A DNA stretch of 64,000 nt from Mycobacterium senriense (GCF_019668465.1 NZ_AP024828.1:62001-126000), one strand, 5' to 3'; positions 25,388 to 36,081 are shown, numbered from the stretch's first letter. Numbers and translations: made by a program. Notes: generated by a model from the letters alone, not told the origin.

Positions 25388-26905
25388 ATGAGAGTCGGTA
25401 TCGACTTTGGCACCACCCACACCGTCGTCGCGGCCGTCGACCGGGGCAACTATCCCGTCGTTTCCTTCGAGGGCGTGGATGCGTGGCCGTCGCTGATCGC
25501 CGCCAATGCCGCCGGGGAGTTGCGCTACGGCGCGGGTGCCGCCGCCGTCCGCCACGAACCGGGATGGTCGGTGCTGCGCTCGTTCAAACGCCTGCTCAAC
25601 GACGCCGGACCACAGACCGAGGTCACCCTCGCGGGCCGCGACTATCGGCTGGCCGACCTCCTCACCGGCTTCCTGGCCCAGCTGAAAACCGATCTGCAGC
25701 GGCACTCGAACGCCACCCTGGCGCCGGGCGAGGGCATCGAAGCCGCGATCAGCGTGCCGGCTAACGCCTCGAGTGCCCAGCGCCTGCTGACCCTGGATGC
25801 CTACGTGGCCGCCGGTTTTCACGTCGTCGCGCTGCTCAACGAGCCCTCCGCCGCGAGCCTGGAATACGCCCACCGGTACCGATCCACCATCACCGCCAAG
25901 CGCGAATACGTCCTCATCTACGACCTGGGCGGCGGCACATTCGACGCGTCGCTGCTGAAGATGACCGGGCACGCGAACGAGGTCGTCATCAGCGAGGGCA
26001 TTCAGCGCCTCGGCGGTGACGACTTCGACGAGGCAATCGTGGAGCTGGTGGTGGCCGGCGCCAACCTGCCCGGCCTCGACGCCGCCGGGCGCGATCTGCT
26101 GGCCGAGGAGTGCGCCGCCCGCAAGGAAGCCGTCGGACCGCAGACACGCCGCTTCCTGGTGGACCTGTCCGCGGTCGATCGGCCCCCGTTCTCCTGCCCC
26201 ATCGACGACGTCTACGCGGTGTGCGCGCCGCTGGTCGACCAGACGACGGAGTTGCTCAACCGGGTCCTGCACGATCCGGCGCGCGGCCGCAAGGACGTGG
26301 ACTGGTCGGAGGTGGCGGGCATATACGTCGTCGGCGGGGCCGGCGGCTTCCCGCTGGTGTCCCGGATGCTGCGCAGCACCTTCGGCGAGAAGCGGGTGAA
26401 ACGCTCGCCGCACCCGTTCGCCGCCACCGCCATCGGACTCGCCGTCTTTTTGGACAAGGAGTCCGGTTTTGCGCTGTCCGAACGCTTCTCGAGGAACTTC
26501 GGGGTCTTCCGGGAGGCCGAGGCCGGCGCCGGTGTCGTGTTCGACCCGATCGTGTGCAAGGACGTTTCGCTTCCGGCCGACGGGCAATCCCCGCTGGTGG
26601 TGAAGCGAAAATATCGAGCGGCACACAACATCGGGCACTTCCGGTTCGTCGAATGCAGCCGCCTGGTCAACGGGCGTCCCGACGGCGACGTCACACCCTA
26701 TGACCCGGTGCTGTTCCCGTTCGACCCGGCCCTCTACGACCGGGACGACCTCGGGCGTCAGCCGGTCGGCCGCTGGACGGAGGGGCCCGATGTCGAGGAG
26801 CGCTACGTCATCGCCCCCAGCGGTGCGGTGGAGGTGACGTTGACGACGAAGCCGGCCGGGTTCGAACGCACCTTCCGCCTGGAGCGGTGCGCGTCCGCGA
26901 GTTGA
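25388..26905 (+). CDS. Hsp70-family ATPase of atypical (lidless) type
   Basis: A 505-residue actin-fold ATPase. Residues 1-360 match the Hsp70 nucleotide-binding domain: phosphate-1 GIDFGTTHTVVA at 4-15, NEPSAASLEYA (DnaK NEPTAAALAYG), phosphate-2 DLGGGTFD and adenosine motif VVGGAGGFP in place of GGSTRVP. The remaining 140 residues are a beta-rich domain ending in EVTLTTKPAGFERTFRLE, without the DnaK helical lid or EEVD/acidic tail. It may bind a special client. No DnaJ or GrpE is nearby. The nitroreductase gene starts within its stop codon (TGATG). Confidence 0.87.
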   Translation: MRVGIDFGTTHTVVAAVDRGNYPVVSFEGVDAWPSLIAANAAGELRYGAGAAAVRHEPGWSVLRSFKRLLNDAGPQTEVTLAGRDYRLADLLTGFLAQLKTDLQRHSNATLAPGEGIEAAISVPANASSAQRLLTLDAYVAAGFHVVALLNEPSAASLEYAHRYRSTITAKREYVLIYDLGGGTFDASLLKMTGHANEVVISEGIQRLGGDDFDEAIVELVVAGANLPGLDAAGRDLLAEECAARKEAVGPQTRRFLVDLSAVDRPPFSCPIDDVYAVCAPLVDQTTELLNRVLHDPARGRKDVDWSEVAGIYVVGGAGGFPLVSRMLRSTFGEKRVKRSPHPFAATAIGLAVFLDKESGFALSERFSRNFGVFREAEAGAGVVFDPIVCKDVSLPADGQSPLVVKRKYRAAHNIGHFRFVECSRLVNGRPDGDVTPYDPVLFPFDPALYDRDDLGRQPVGRWTEGPDVEERYVIAPSGAVEVTLTTKPAGFERTFRLERCASAS

Positions 26906-27585
26906 TGAGCCATCCCGCCATGCAGCTGTACGACGTGATGCGAACAACTTTCGCGGCACGGGAATTCACCGACGATCCATTGCCCGATGCGGTGCTGGGG
27001 CGCATCTTCGACAACGCCCGGTTCGCTCCCAGCGGCGGCAACAGGCAGGGTGCCCATGTCACCGTGGTGCGTGACGAATCGGTCCGCCGCCGGCTGGCCG
27101 AACTCGGCAAGCCCGCCGCTCGCCGCTACTTCGCCCAGTTGCGGGCGAATGAAAACCCTTGGAATTCAGTGCATCCCAGCGGCGTGCCGCAAGACGTCAT
27201 CGACGCGACCGAGATCCCCGACACGTTCGTGGCGCCGATCGCCAAAGCCCCTGTCGTGCTGGTGGTTTCGGTCGACCTGGCCGTCATCGCCGCCATCGAC
27301 CAGAACCTGGACCGCGTCGGCATCGCCGGCGGGGCCTCGGTCTACCCGCTGATCTGGAACATCTTGCTCGCCGCGCGTAGCGAGGGCTACGGCGGCACCA
27401 TCACGACGATGGCGATCGCGGCCGAAGAACACGTCCGCGAACTGCTGGGCATCCCCGACGGGCACGCGGTGGCCGCCGTCGTGCCGCTGGGCAAACCGGT
27501 GCGGCAGCTGACCAAGCTGCGCCGCAGGCCGATCGCAGAGTTCATCACCCGTGATCGGTTCGACGGCCCGGCTTTTGAAGACTAA
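26905..27585 (+). CDS. Nitroreductase family FMN oxidoreductase
   Basis: A 226-residue FMN protein. The N-terminal RTTFAAREFTDDPLPDAVLGRIFDNARFAPSGGNRQG is the classic phosphate-binding start, and SEGYGGTITTMAIAAEEHVRELLGIPDGHAVAAVVPLG the usual second FMN region. It probably reduces quinones, nitro groups or enones with NAD(P)H. The ATG at 26905 overlaps the Hsp70 stop by one base (TGATG), indicating coupling. An upstream GTG at 26887 is less likely. It is followed after 30 bases by ppk2. Confidence 0.9.
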   Translation: MSHPAMQLYDVMRTTFAAREFTDDPLPDAVLGRIFDNARFAPSGGNRQGAHVTVVRDESVRRRLAELGKPAARRYFAQLRANENPWNSVHPSGVPQDVIDATEIPDTFVAPIAKAPVVLVVSVDLAVIAAIDQNLDRVGIAGGASVYPLIWNILLAARSEGYGGTITTMAIAAEEHVRELLGIPDGHAVAAVVPLGKPVRQLTKLRRRPIAEFITRDRFDGPAFED

Positions 27586-27615
27586 GCGTCGCGGGCCGCG
27601 GGTAAGCGTCGGAGT

Positions 27616-28494
27616 ATGACCGAGATAGATCTGGACGCCCTGTCGACTCCCGAACACGGATACACCGTCGACGACCGCGACGACGACGAACCGGTCTTGC
27701 TCGACCGGGAGGGCAATCACATCGATACCTGGCGCGAGCGATACCCCTACGACCATCGGATGCCGCGGGACGAATACGAAGGACTCAAGCGGCGACTGCA
27801 AGTTGAGCTGCTGAAGTTGCAAAATCACGCCAAACGCACCGGGGGCCGGCACGTGATCGTGTGCGAGGGACGTGATGCCGCCGGCAAGGGCGGCACCATT
27901 CAGCGGTTCATGGAACACCTCAATCCGCGCAGCGCGCGGGTGGTGGCCCTGGATAAGCCCAGCGAACGTGAACAAACGCAGTGGTATTTCCAGCGCTACA
28001 TCTGCCACCTGCCGGCCGGCGGCGAGATCGTTATGTTCGATCGGTCGTGGTACAACCGCGCCGGCGTGGAGAGGGTGATGGGATTCTGCACCCCAGAGCA
28101 ATACGCCGAATTCATGGACCAGGCACCGCTTTTCGAGCAGATGCTGGTCGACAACGGGATCAGCTTGACGAAGTTCTGGTTTTCGGTGTCGCCCGCCGAG
28201 CAACGCACCCGGTTCGCCATCCGGTTGGTCGACCCCGTGCGCAATTGGAAGTTCTCGCCGATGGACATGGAGTCGATCAACAGGTGGGACGACTACACCG
28301 CGGCGAAGGAAGCGATGTTCGAGGCGACCGACACCGACGACGCCCCGTGGATCGTGGTCAGAAGCAACGACAAGAAGAGGGCCCGGATCAACGCCATGCG
28401 CTACGTGCTCGCCAAAACCGACTACGACGACAAGGACCATGAGGTGGTGGGCGAGCCCGACCCGTTGATCGTGGGCCGGGCGCTGACCGACTGA
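27616..28494 (+). CDS. ppk2: Polyphosphate kinase 2
   Basis: A 292-residue PPK2 enzyme, nearly the length of M. tuberculosis PPK2 (Rv3232c). The Walker A motif EGRDAAGKGG is at about residues 84-93, the Walker B/lid region MFDRSWYNRAGVERVMGF follows, and KFWFSVSPAEQRTRF marks the PPK2 core. It uses polyphosphate to phosphorylate nucleoside diphosphates (mainly GDP in mycobacteria) or runs in reverse. In this window it belongs to the Hsp70-nitroreductase-SDR operon rather than its M. tuberculosis position. Confidence 0.95.
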   Translation: MTEIDLDALSTPEHGYTVDDRDDDEPVLLDREGNHIDTWRERYPYDHRMPRDEYEGLKRRLQVELLKLQNHAKRTGGRHVIVCEGRDAAGKGGTIQRFMEHLNPRSARVVALDKPSEREQTQWYFQRYICHLPAGGEIVMFDRSWYNRAGVERVMGFCTPEQYAEFMDQAPLFEQMLVDNGISLTKFWFSVSPAEQRTRFAIRLVDPVRNWKFSPMDMESINRWDDYTAAKEAMFEATDTDDAPWIVVRSNDKKRARINAMRYVLAKTDYDDKDHEVVGEPDPLIVGRALTD

Positions 28495-28511
28495 GGCGAA
28501 GGGAAACGATC

Positions 28512-29342
28512 ATGTCCACATGGCTCATCACCGGGTGCTCGACCGGGCTCGGTCGCGCGCTCGCCGAGGCCGTCATCGGCGCCGGCCACAACGCCGTCGT
28601 CACCGCGCGGGACGCCGCCTCGGTCGCCGACCTCGTCGAGACCGCACCCGAGCGGGTGCTCGCCGCCGCCCTGGATGTCACCGATTCCGCGCAGGTCGCC
28701 TCGGCCGTGCGACAGGCGGTCGAGCGGTTCGGCCAGATCGACGTGCTGGTCAACAACGCCGGCTACGGGTATCGCGCCGCGGTCGAGGAAGGCGACGACG
28801 CCGACGTCCGCGCGTTGTTCGAGACGCATTTCTTCGGCACCGTCGCCATGATCAAGGCGGTACTGCCCGCCATGCGGGCGCGGCGCAGCGGCGCCATCGT
28901 AAACATCTCCTCGATCGGCGCCCAGCTGACGCCGGTGGGGTCCGGTTACTACTCGGCGGCGAAAGCCGCGATCGAAGGCATCAGTGGAGCCCTTCGCGGT
29001 GAGCTTGTCCCGCTGGGCATTTCGGTGACGATTGTCGAGCCGGGCGCTTTCCGCACCGACTTCGCCGGTCGCTCGCTGGCCCAGTCGGCCACCGTGATCG
29101 ATGACTACGCCGCCACCGCGGGGCAGCGTCGCAAGGAAAACGACACCATGCACGGCAATCAGCCGGGCGACCCCGCCAAGGCCGGCCACGCCATCATCGC
29201 GGCCGTCGAATCGGCTGAGCCGCCGGCGTTTTTGTTGCTCGGGCCCGATGCGCTGGCCGCCTACCGCTACACGGCGGACGCGCGGGCCGCCGAGATCCGA
29301 AAATGGGAAGAGCTCACCAGCAGCACCGATTTCGAGGGCTGA
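28512..29342 (+). CDS. SDR family oxidoreductase
   Basis: A 276-residue SDR of the retinol/steroid-like group: GCSTGLGR (residues 8-15), NNAGYGY, NISSIGAQ and catalytic YYSAAK, then VEPGAFRTDFAGRSL. Arg at the end of beta-2 (TARD) suggests NADP(H). The start ATG lies 17 bases after ppk2, with GAAGGGAAACG upstream. It ends three bases before the convergent F420-type gene. The substrate is unknown; membership in the stress-type operon is inferred from spacing. Confidence 0.9.
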   Translation: MSTWLITGCSTGLGRALAEAVIGAGHNAVVTARDAASVADLVETAPERVLAAALDVTDSAQVASAVRQAVERFGQIDVLVNNAGYGYRAAVEEGDDADVRALFETHFFGTVAMIKAVLPAMRARRSGAIVNISSIGAQLTPVGSGYYSAAKAAIEGISGALRGELVPLGISVTIVEPGAFRTDFAGRSLAQSATVIDDYAATAGQRRKENDTMHGNQPGDPAKAGHAIIAAVESAEPPAFLLLGPDALAAYRYTADARAAEIRKWEELTSSTDFEG

Positions 29343-29345
29343 TCC

Positions 29346-30302
29346 CTAGCCGCGCACTTCCGGCAGCACGCCCTGCTCCCACGCCGCGAAGAATCCGTTC
29401 ATGTCGGGGCCGATCTGCTGCACGTAGATCTCGTCGACGTCGGCGTCGATGTACTTGCGGACCTGGGCTATGTGCTTTTCGGGGTCCGAACCGCACGCGA
29501 CGCTTTCGGCCACCGTCTCCGGCGGCACCAGCGACTGCAGTGCCGCGAAATCTTTGGGGCGCGGCAGGATTTGCGACGTCTGGCCGGGCAGGCCCTCGTT
29601 CGCCCACAACCGGTGCGCGGTTTTCAGGGCGGCGTCGGCGTCCTCGTCCCAGCAGACCTTCATACCGCCCTGCACCGGCTTGTCACCACCGCCGGCCTCC
29701 CGGAATTGCTTGACCAGGTCGCCGTCCGGCATGGCGATGCTGTAGCCGTCGCCGATGCGGGCCGCCAGCTCGACGGCCTGCGGGCCGAACGCGGACACAT
29801 AGATCGGCACCGGTTGCTCCGGCCGGGTGTAGACCTGCGCCTCCTGCACCTCGTAATGCTTGCCGTGGTGGCTCACCTCACCACCCTTGTGCAGCTTGCG
29901 AATGACGTCGATCGACTCCTCCAGCATCTCGAGGCGCACCCCGGCGGACGGCCAGGGATCGCCCAGGATGTGCTCGTTGAGGGCCTCGCCGCTGCCCACC
30001 CCGAGCACGAAGCGTCCGTCGAGTTGCACGGCCGCGGTGGCCGACGCCTGCGCGATGATCGCCGGGTGGATCCGGACGGTCGGGCAGGTGACGGCGGTGC
30101 TGACCGGCAGCGACGTCGCCTCCGACAGCGCACCGATCACTCCCCACACGAACGGGCTCTGGCCCTGCTCGTCGTTCCAGGGGTGATAGTGGTCAGAGAT
30201 CCACAACGCCTCGAATCCGGCGTCCTCCGCGCGCTTGGCCTGGTCGATGAGTTCCTTGGGGCCGAACTGCTCGCAGGTGAGAAAGTATCCGATCTTGGTC
30301 AT
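29346..30302 (-). CDS. F420-dependent luciferase-like oxidoreductase (FGD-like)
   Basis: A 318-residue TIM-barrel LLM-class enzyme, of the group related to F420-dependent glucose-6-phosphate dehydrogenase. Signature regions are LWISDHYHPWNDEQGQSPFVW, ATSLPVSTAVTCPTVRIHPA, LGVGSGEALNEHILGDPWP and VYVSAFGPQAVELAARIGDGY. The His of DHYHPW is where FGD has its catalytic His40. It likely moves hydride between F420 and an alcohol or sugar. The ATG has only a weak ribosome site (GGGTAGCCCGGCGCC). It is divergent from the thiolase gene. Confidence 0.9.
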   Translation of the reverse strand: MTKIGYFLTCEQFGPKELIDQAKRAEDAGFEALWISDHYHPWNDEQGQSPFVWGVIGALSEATSLPVSTAVTCPTVRIHPAIIAQASATAAVQLDGRFVLGVGSGEALNEHILGDPWPSAGVRLEMLEESIDVIRKLHKGGEVSHHGKHYEVQEAQVYTRPEQPVPIYVSAFGPQAVELAARIGDGYSIAMPDGDLVKQFREAGGGDKPVQGGMKVCWDEDADAALKTAHRLWANEGLPGQTSQILPRPKDFAALQSLVPPETVAESVACGSDPEKHIAQVRKYIDADVDEIYVQQIGPDMNGFFAAWEQGVLPEVRG

Positions 30303-30389
30303 GGCGCCGGGCTACCCGCTGAGTGCCCCGTTATGCACCGGTTGGCCGCGTCGATGCGGACCTACGCCCGCCGCCGTCCCCGTAGCGAG

Positions 30390-30436
30390 AACAGCTTCGC
30401 CATTTCGGAGAAGGTGGTTCTCCGCAGTCGAGAGAC
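30390..30436. promoter_or_regulatory. Shared operator-like motif upstream of the thiolase operon
   Basis: The 23 bases at 30390-30412 match 19 of 23 positions of 37877-37899 (consensus AACAGCTTCkCCrTwTC, then rGAGAA). The core is an imperfect inverted repeat TTCTC-N7-GAGAA. A second weaker copy, TTCTCCGCAGTCGAGAG, starts at 30419. The motif probably binds a regulator that links the two gene sets. Confidence 0.55.
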
Positions 30437-30510
30437 AGATTACGATCGCGGGTGACCTGTGCCGGTCACGTCCGACCCCGGTAGCGCCCGACCCACGACG
30501 ATCGGAGTCC

Positions 30511-31734
<1,224 letters not shown>

Positions 31735-31736
31735 CC

Positions 31737-32513
31737 ATGCCGGACACCGTGGAGCTCGAGCGGCCCGGCGATGGGGTCGTCATCCTGCGGCTCAACCGCC
31801 CTCAGCGGCTCAACGCCATCGACGAGGCGATGCAAACCGAATTGCGGCAGGCCTTGCGCGATCTGACCATCGACCGCTCGGCGCGCGCCGTCGTACTGAC
31901 CGGCGCCGGACGCGGCTTCTGTGCGGGCATCGACATGCGCGACTTCGGCCCCTCCATGCTGGAGGCCAGCGCGCCCGCGCTGGACCGGATGCGTTTTCAG
32001 GAGCGGATGGCAGCCCTCGCCGAAGCGATGTACGCGTTGCCGCAGCCGGTCATCGCTGCGGTCAACGGCCCGTGCGTGGGCGCGGGACTGGCGCTGTGCC
32101 TGGCCGCTGACATCCGAATCTGCTCCGCTGCAGCGTCTTTCGGCAACGCGGCCATCCTGCTCGGGCTTACGGGCGCCGAGATGGGCATGAGCTACCACCT
32201 GCCGCGCATCGTCGGCACCAGCGTGGCCGCCGACTGGATGCTCACCGGGCGCACCGTGTCGGCCACCGAAGCCGATCGACGGGGTCTGGTCAGTGAGGTC
32301 GTCGAGCCGGACCGGTTGGCGGACCGCGCGGTGGAATTGGCGTCGCTCATCGCGAGCCATGCCCCGCTCGGAGCCCAACTGACCAAACGCGCCCTTCAGG
32401 TCAACACCGACGCCACCAGCCTGGCGTCGGCCATGGAACTGGAGAACCGCAATCAGGTGATTTCCCACGCGACCGACGAGGCAGCCGACCGCCGCAAGAA
32501 GTGGTCTTCATGA
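31737..32513 (+). CDS. Enoyl-CoA hydratase/isomerase (crotonase family)
   Basis: A 258-residue crotonase. The oxyanion-hole segments are [12 protein letters not shown] and [36 protein letters not shown] carries a Glu at the place of a catalytic acid. It probably hydrates 2-enoyl-CoA. The ATG at 31737 is two bases after the thiolase stop. Its own TGA overlaps the ATG of the CoA-transferase/racemase gene (ATGA). The compact arrangement indicates one operon. Confidence 0.91.
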   Translation: MPDTVELERPGDGVVILRLNRPQRLNAIDEAMQTELRQALRDLTIDRSARAVVLTGAGRGFCAGIDMRDFGPSMLEASAPALDRMRFQERMAALAEAMYALPQPVIAAVNGPCVGAGLALCLAADIRICSAAASFGNAAILLGLTGAEMGMSYHLPRIVGTSVAADWMLTGRTVSATEADRRGLVSEVVEPDRLADRAVELASLIASHAPLGAQLTKRALQVNTDATSLASAMELENRNQVISHATDEAADRRKKWSS

Positions 32514-33654
32514 GCGGTCCCCTACGCGGCGTGCGCATCGTCATGATGGGCGGACTGGGGCCCGCACCGTTTTGCGGAATGCTGTTGGGAGACTTGGGCG
32601 CCGACGTCATCCGCGTGGACGGCCTGGCCGGCGTTGACGGCCCGCTGCCCCCGTCGACCACACCGTCCGTCGCAGCCAGCGGTCACTGGCCGCCGACGTG
32701 AAGGATCCACGTGGTCGGGACCTCGTCCATCGGCTGGCCGCCGACGCCGACGCCTTCGTCGACGTGTACCGGCCCGGGGTGGCCGAACGTCTGGGCATCG
32801 GCCCGGATGCGCTGCGGGAACGCAATCCTCGCTTGGTCTATGCCCGCATGACCGGCTACGGACAGGAGGGGCCGCTGGCCGGTCACGCGGGTCACGACAT
32901 CAATTACCTTGCGCTGACGGGCGCCCTGCACGCGATCGGGACCGCCGAATCACCGGTCCCGCCACTGAATCTCGTCGGTGACTACGGCGGCGGCGGCATG
33001 CTGTTGGCGGTCGGGCTGCTCAGCGCGATCCTCGAGGCCCGCGAGTCGGGTGCGGGTCAGGTCCTCGACGTGGCGATGGTCGACGGCGTCGCTGCCCTGC
33101 TGGCACCGTACTTCGGCATGCTTACCACCGGCACGTGGCGCGACCGGCGTCAGGACAATCTGCTCGACGGGGCCGCGCACTTCTACGGGGCCTACGCCAC
33201 GGCCGACGGAGGCCACATCGCCGTCGGCGCCATGGAGCCGAAGTTCTACGCCGAACTGTGCGGCCGGCTCGACGTGGACGTGCCCCACGACGATGGGGAT
33301 CCGACGGCGTGGGCCGCCAACCGGGCCACGCTGGCCGCGCGCTTCGCCGAGAAGACCCGCGACGAGTGGGAGCGTCTCCTCGATACCCCGGGATGCTGTG
33401 CGACACCGGTGCTTTCGCTGACCGAGGCGCCGCAGCACCCGCACAACGCCGCGCGGCAGACGTTCATCGAGCTCGACGGCATCGCGCAACCCGCACCGGC
33501 GCCGCGCTTTTCCCGAACCCGGCCGGCCGCCCCCGCACCGCCATCGCTGCCGGGCGATCACACGCGTGCGCTGCTCGGCGAACTGGGATTGGACACACAG
33601 GCCATCACCGAGCTGGAGGACGCCGGCGTGGTGGCGCAGAGCGAGAAGGGGTAG
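32510..33654 (+). pseudogene. Alpha-methylacyl-CoA racemase / class III CoA-transferase with frameshift
   Basis: The gene starts at ATG 32510 inside the crotonase stop and reads [20 protein letters not shown]...DVIRVDG, the usual CaiB/racemase N-terminus. After residue 46 the frame is lost: the conserved continuation ([23 protein letters not shown]) lies in another frame up to the TAG at 33654. One extra C in the run CCCCC at 32648-32652 restores a 381-residue protein. The rest is intact, with GHDINYLALTG and VGDYGGGGMLLAVG carrying the His and Asp used by mycobacterial Mcr. It is a recent mutation, a phase-variable tract or a sequencing error. Confidence 0.8.
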
Positions 33655-33657
33655 CAG

Positions 33658-34953
33658 ATGTCGTGGGACTTCTCCACCGACCCGGAGTGGGCAGAACAAC
33701 TGCAGTGGGTCGAAGGCTTCGTGCGCGAGGAGTGCGAGCCGATCGACCTGATTGTCAAGGAATCTCACGACCTCAACGACCCGGTGCGGCAGGCGCTCAT
33801 CCCGCCGTTGCAGGAGGTGGTGAAAAAGCGCGGGCTGTGGGCGACCCACCTGGGTCCGCACCTGGGCGGCCCGGGCTACGGGCAGGTGAAGTTGGCGTTG
33901 CTCAACGAGATCCTGGGTCGCTCGGAAAGCGCGCCGATAGTGTTCGGCTCGCAGGCGCCCGATTCCGGCAACAGCGAAATCCTGGCGCACTACGGCACAC
34001 CCGAGCTCAAGGAGCGCTATTTGGACCCGCTGCTGGACAACCGGATCATCTCGTGTTTCTCGATGACCGAGCCGCAGGGCGGGGCCGACCCGAAGGTATT
34101 CCGCACCACCGCGGTGCAGGATGGCGATCACTGGGTCATCAACGGAGAGAAGTGGTTTTCGTCGTTCGCCTCGATGGCGTCGTTCATCATCGTGATGGCG
34201 ATGACCGATCCCGAGGCGCCGCCCTATCAGCGTTACTCGATGTTCGTCGTTCCCGGCGACACCCCCGGCATCAACGTGCTGCGTGACGTCGGATTGGGCT
34301 ACCAACCGACCGGTGGTGGGCGTGAGGGTTATGTCCGGTACGAAAACGTCCGCGTGCCCGCTGATCACATGTTGGGCCCGCGCGGCGGGGCCTTCGTGGT
34401 CGCCCAGACTCGGTTGGGCGGCGGGCGGATTCACCACGCGATGCGCACGGTGGGCCTGGTCCGCCGGATCTACGACATGATCTGCGAGCGGACGGTCTCG
34501 CGCTACACCCAGGGCGAGGCGCTGGCCAACAAGCAACTGGTGCAGGAGATGGTCGCCGACTCGTGGATGGAGATCGAGGCTTTCCGGCTGCTGACCCTGC
34601 AAACGGCGTGGAAGATCGACCAATTCAACGACTATAAGGCCGTGCGGGCCGACATCTCGGCGGTGAAGGCGATGATGCAGAAGGTCCTGCATGACGTGTC
34701 GTCGCGCGCGCTTCAGGTGCACGGGTCGTTGGGCACCACCCACGAGATGCCGTTCGTGCAGTACCTGGTCGAGTCCTTCGTGCTCGGACTGGCCGATGGC
34801 CCGACCGAAGTCCACAAGGTCACGCTGGCCAGGCTGTTGCTGAAAGACCGTGAACCGGCGCCGGATCTGTTTCCCTCCGAGCACCTGCTGCGGTTGCGCG
34901 CGGCCGCCGAGGCGAAGTTCGCCGACAAGCTGGCGGGCATCCCCCGCGGCTGA
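33658..34953 (+). CDS. Acyl-CoA dehydrogenase, ACAD10/11-like
   Basis: A 431-residue ACAD. FAD/substrate regions CFSMTEPQGGADPKVFRTTAVQDGDHWVINGEKWFSS and QVHGSLGTTHEMPF are typical. The C-terminal segment LADGPTEVHKVTLARLLL, with Asp-Gly-Pro, and the long N-terminal DLNDPVRQALIPPLQEVVKKRGLWATHLGPHLGG resemble the ACAD domain of human ACAD10/ACAD11. It starts three bases after the racemase gene. An APH-type kinase of the kind fused to ACAD10/11 is at 36082-37041. This suggests a role in 4-hydroxyacyl-CoA use rather than simple dehydrogenation; that is inference. Confidence 0.88.
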   Translation: MSWDFSTDPEWAEQLQWVEGFVREECEPIDLIVKESHDLNDPVRQALIPPLQEVVKKRGLWATHLGPHLGGPGYGQVKLALLNEILGRSESAPIVFGSQAPDSGNSEILAHYGTPELKERYLDPLLDNRIISCFSMTEPQGGADPKVFRTTAVQDGDHWVINGEKWFSSFASMASFIIVMAMTDPEAPPYQRYSMFVVPGDTPGINVLRDVGLGYQPTGGGREGYVRYENVRVPADHMLGPRGGAFVVAQTRLGGGRIHHAMRTVGLVRRIYDMICERTVSRYTQGEALANKQLVQEMVADSWMEIEAFRLLTLQTAWKIDQFNDYKAVRADISAVKAMMQKVLHDVSSRALQVHGSLGTTHEMPFVQYLVESFVLGLADGPTEVHKVTLARLLLKDREPAPDLFPSEHLLRLRAAAEAKFADKLAGIPRG

Positions 34954-34966
34954 GCAGCGAGCCCGA

Positions 34967-35683
34967 TCAGACCTTCTTGGTGACACCGACGTAGGACAGC
35001 ACCACGTCGGAATCGTCGGTCACCCGATTCAGCACCGCATAAGAACGGATGAACGATTCGCCCACGCACCCGTCGATCTTGACGTGGAAGTTGCTGACCA
35101 TGACCCATGGATTCGGGCCCCTGAACTGTTTCTTGACCACCGGCACCACGATCACCAGGCCGGGCTTGAGCCCCACGTTGAGCACACCCGCGATCGGAGC
35201 AACGACCAACGGAAGCACATCACCCGGCACACCCGTCACCGGTCCCGTCACACCCGGGGTGATGCCCGCGGTGCCGCCGATCGTGACGCCGTCGGACGTG
35301 CTCATGTCGATGCCACAGCCGATCTCGTAACCCACCTCGAGGACGCCCTGGGGCCGTCCCGGTCCCACCAAAGAGCCGACGAATATCCCGCTGGCGAGGT
35401 ATTCGCGGGACGACACCGCGGTCGTCAGCGGCGCCACTGGGACCTGCGCCTCGTCTCTGGCGCCCACGCCAAGGGTCCAGCCGTCGGGGGTATTGAGAAC
35501 TACCGGAAAATTCGACGGCAACGCTCCGTCGGCCACCGGAGCCGCTTCGGGAGGGGGCGGGGCGGCGTCGGGATCCGCGCCCGTCGTCGGCGCCGCGGGC
35601 AAAGAAACCGCCAGGCAGACGACGGCCACCAGGGCGCGACGAACGACCACGGCTATGGGCCTCACGGGCGAAACCGTACGCAC
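34967..35683 (-). CDS. MspA-family outer-membrane porin
   Basis: A 238-residue secreted protein. A basic start and hydrophobic helix (PIAVVVRRALVAVVCLAVSLPAAPTTGA) form a signal peptide, probably cleaved before DPDAAPPPPEA. The mature region has the MspA features TPDGWTLGVGARDE, REYLASGIFVGSL, VGYEIGCGID and a closing GCVGESFIRSYAVL. These porins let small hydrophilic solutes cross the mycolate layer. A GTG at residue 7 is an alternative start. It is convergent with the ACAD gene, 13 bases away. Confidence 0.9.
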   Translation of the reverse strand: MRTVSPVRPIAVVVRRALVAVVCLAVSLPAAPTTGADPDAAPPPPEAAPVADGALPSNFPVVLNTPDGWTLGVGARDEAQVPVAPLTTAVSSREYLASGIFVGSLVGPGRPQGVLEVGYEIGCGIDMSTSDGVTIGGTAGITPGVTGPVTGVPGDVLPLVVAPIAGVLNVGLKPGLVIVVPVVKKQFRGPNPWVMVSNFHVKIDGCVGESFIRSYAVLNRVTDDSDVVLSYVGVTKKV

Positions 35684-35739
35684 CCGACGATTCGAGTAGC
35701 GAAATTTGCTGGACGGCCGGCCGAAGTTGTTGTGAGTTT

Positions 35740-35774
35740 GTAACTGTTACGCGATAAGGAGGCAAAGGTAGACT
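35740..35774 (+). promoter_or_regulatory. Promoter region of the small secreted protein
   Basis: GTAAC-T-GTTAC at 35740-35750 is an exact inverted repeat, and TAGACT at 35769-35774 could be a -10 element about 45 bases before the ATG. Both are short, so support is moderate. Confidence 0.35.
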
Positions 35775-35820
35775 TGACCTCGAAAAGCCAACAATCCCGG
35801 CATTAACCGAGGAGGTGGCG

Positions 35821-36066
35821 ATGACGCTTCGCACTCGCGCTCGCGCACTGCTGGTCTGCGCGACGGCGGCCATCGCCGTGGCGGGCGGCGCCGGCATCGC
35901 GAGCGCGGACCCGAACGTCGATCCTCGCCCGCAACCGCCGGGGGTCGACGACTTATGGAGTCCGTTCCCGACCACCTGGACCAATCCGTCCAATGAGGGC
36001 CAGCCCGTGAACGACACGGGTGACGTCGGAATGATCTGCGAAAACCTCTTGGTCGTCTGCCAGTAA
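35821..36066 (+). CDS. Small secreted protein
   Basis: An 81-residue exported protein. The signal peptide MTLRTRARALLVCATAAIAVAGGAGIASA is followed by DPNVDPRPQPPGVDDLWSPF; cleavage after ASA matches many mycobacterial secreted proteins. The mature part of about 52 residues has two Cys near the end (MICENLLVVCQ), likely a disulphide. The ATG has AGGAGG five bases upstream. It belongs to no family I recognise. It is convergent with the APH kinase gene. Confidence 0.8.
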   Translation: MTLRTRARALLVCATAAIAVAGGAGIASADPNVDPRPQPPGVDDLWSPFPTTWTNPSNEGQPVNDTGDVGMICENLLVVCQ

Positions 36067-36081
36067 GGCGTATCCCGCACG

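Noticed and set aside
29150..30510. Start of the thiolase gene at far-upstream ATG codons (for example 30235)
   Set aside because: These lie within the oppositely transcribed F420-type gene and add residues unrelated to thiolases.
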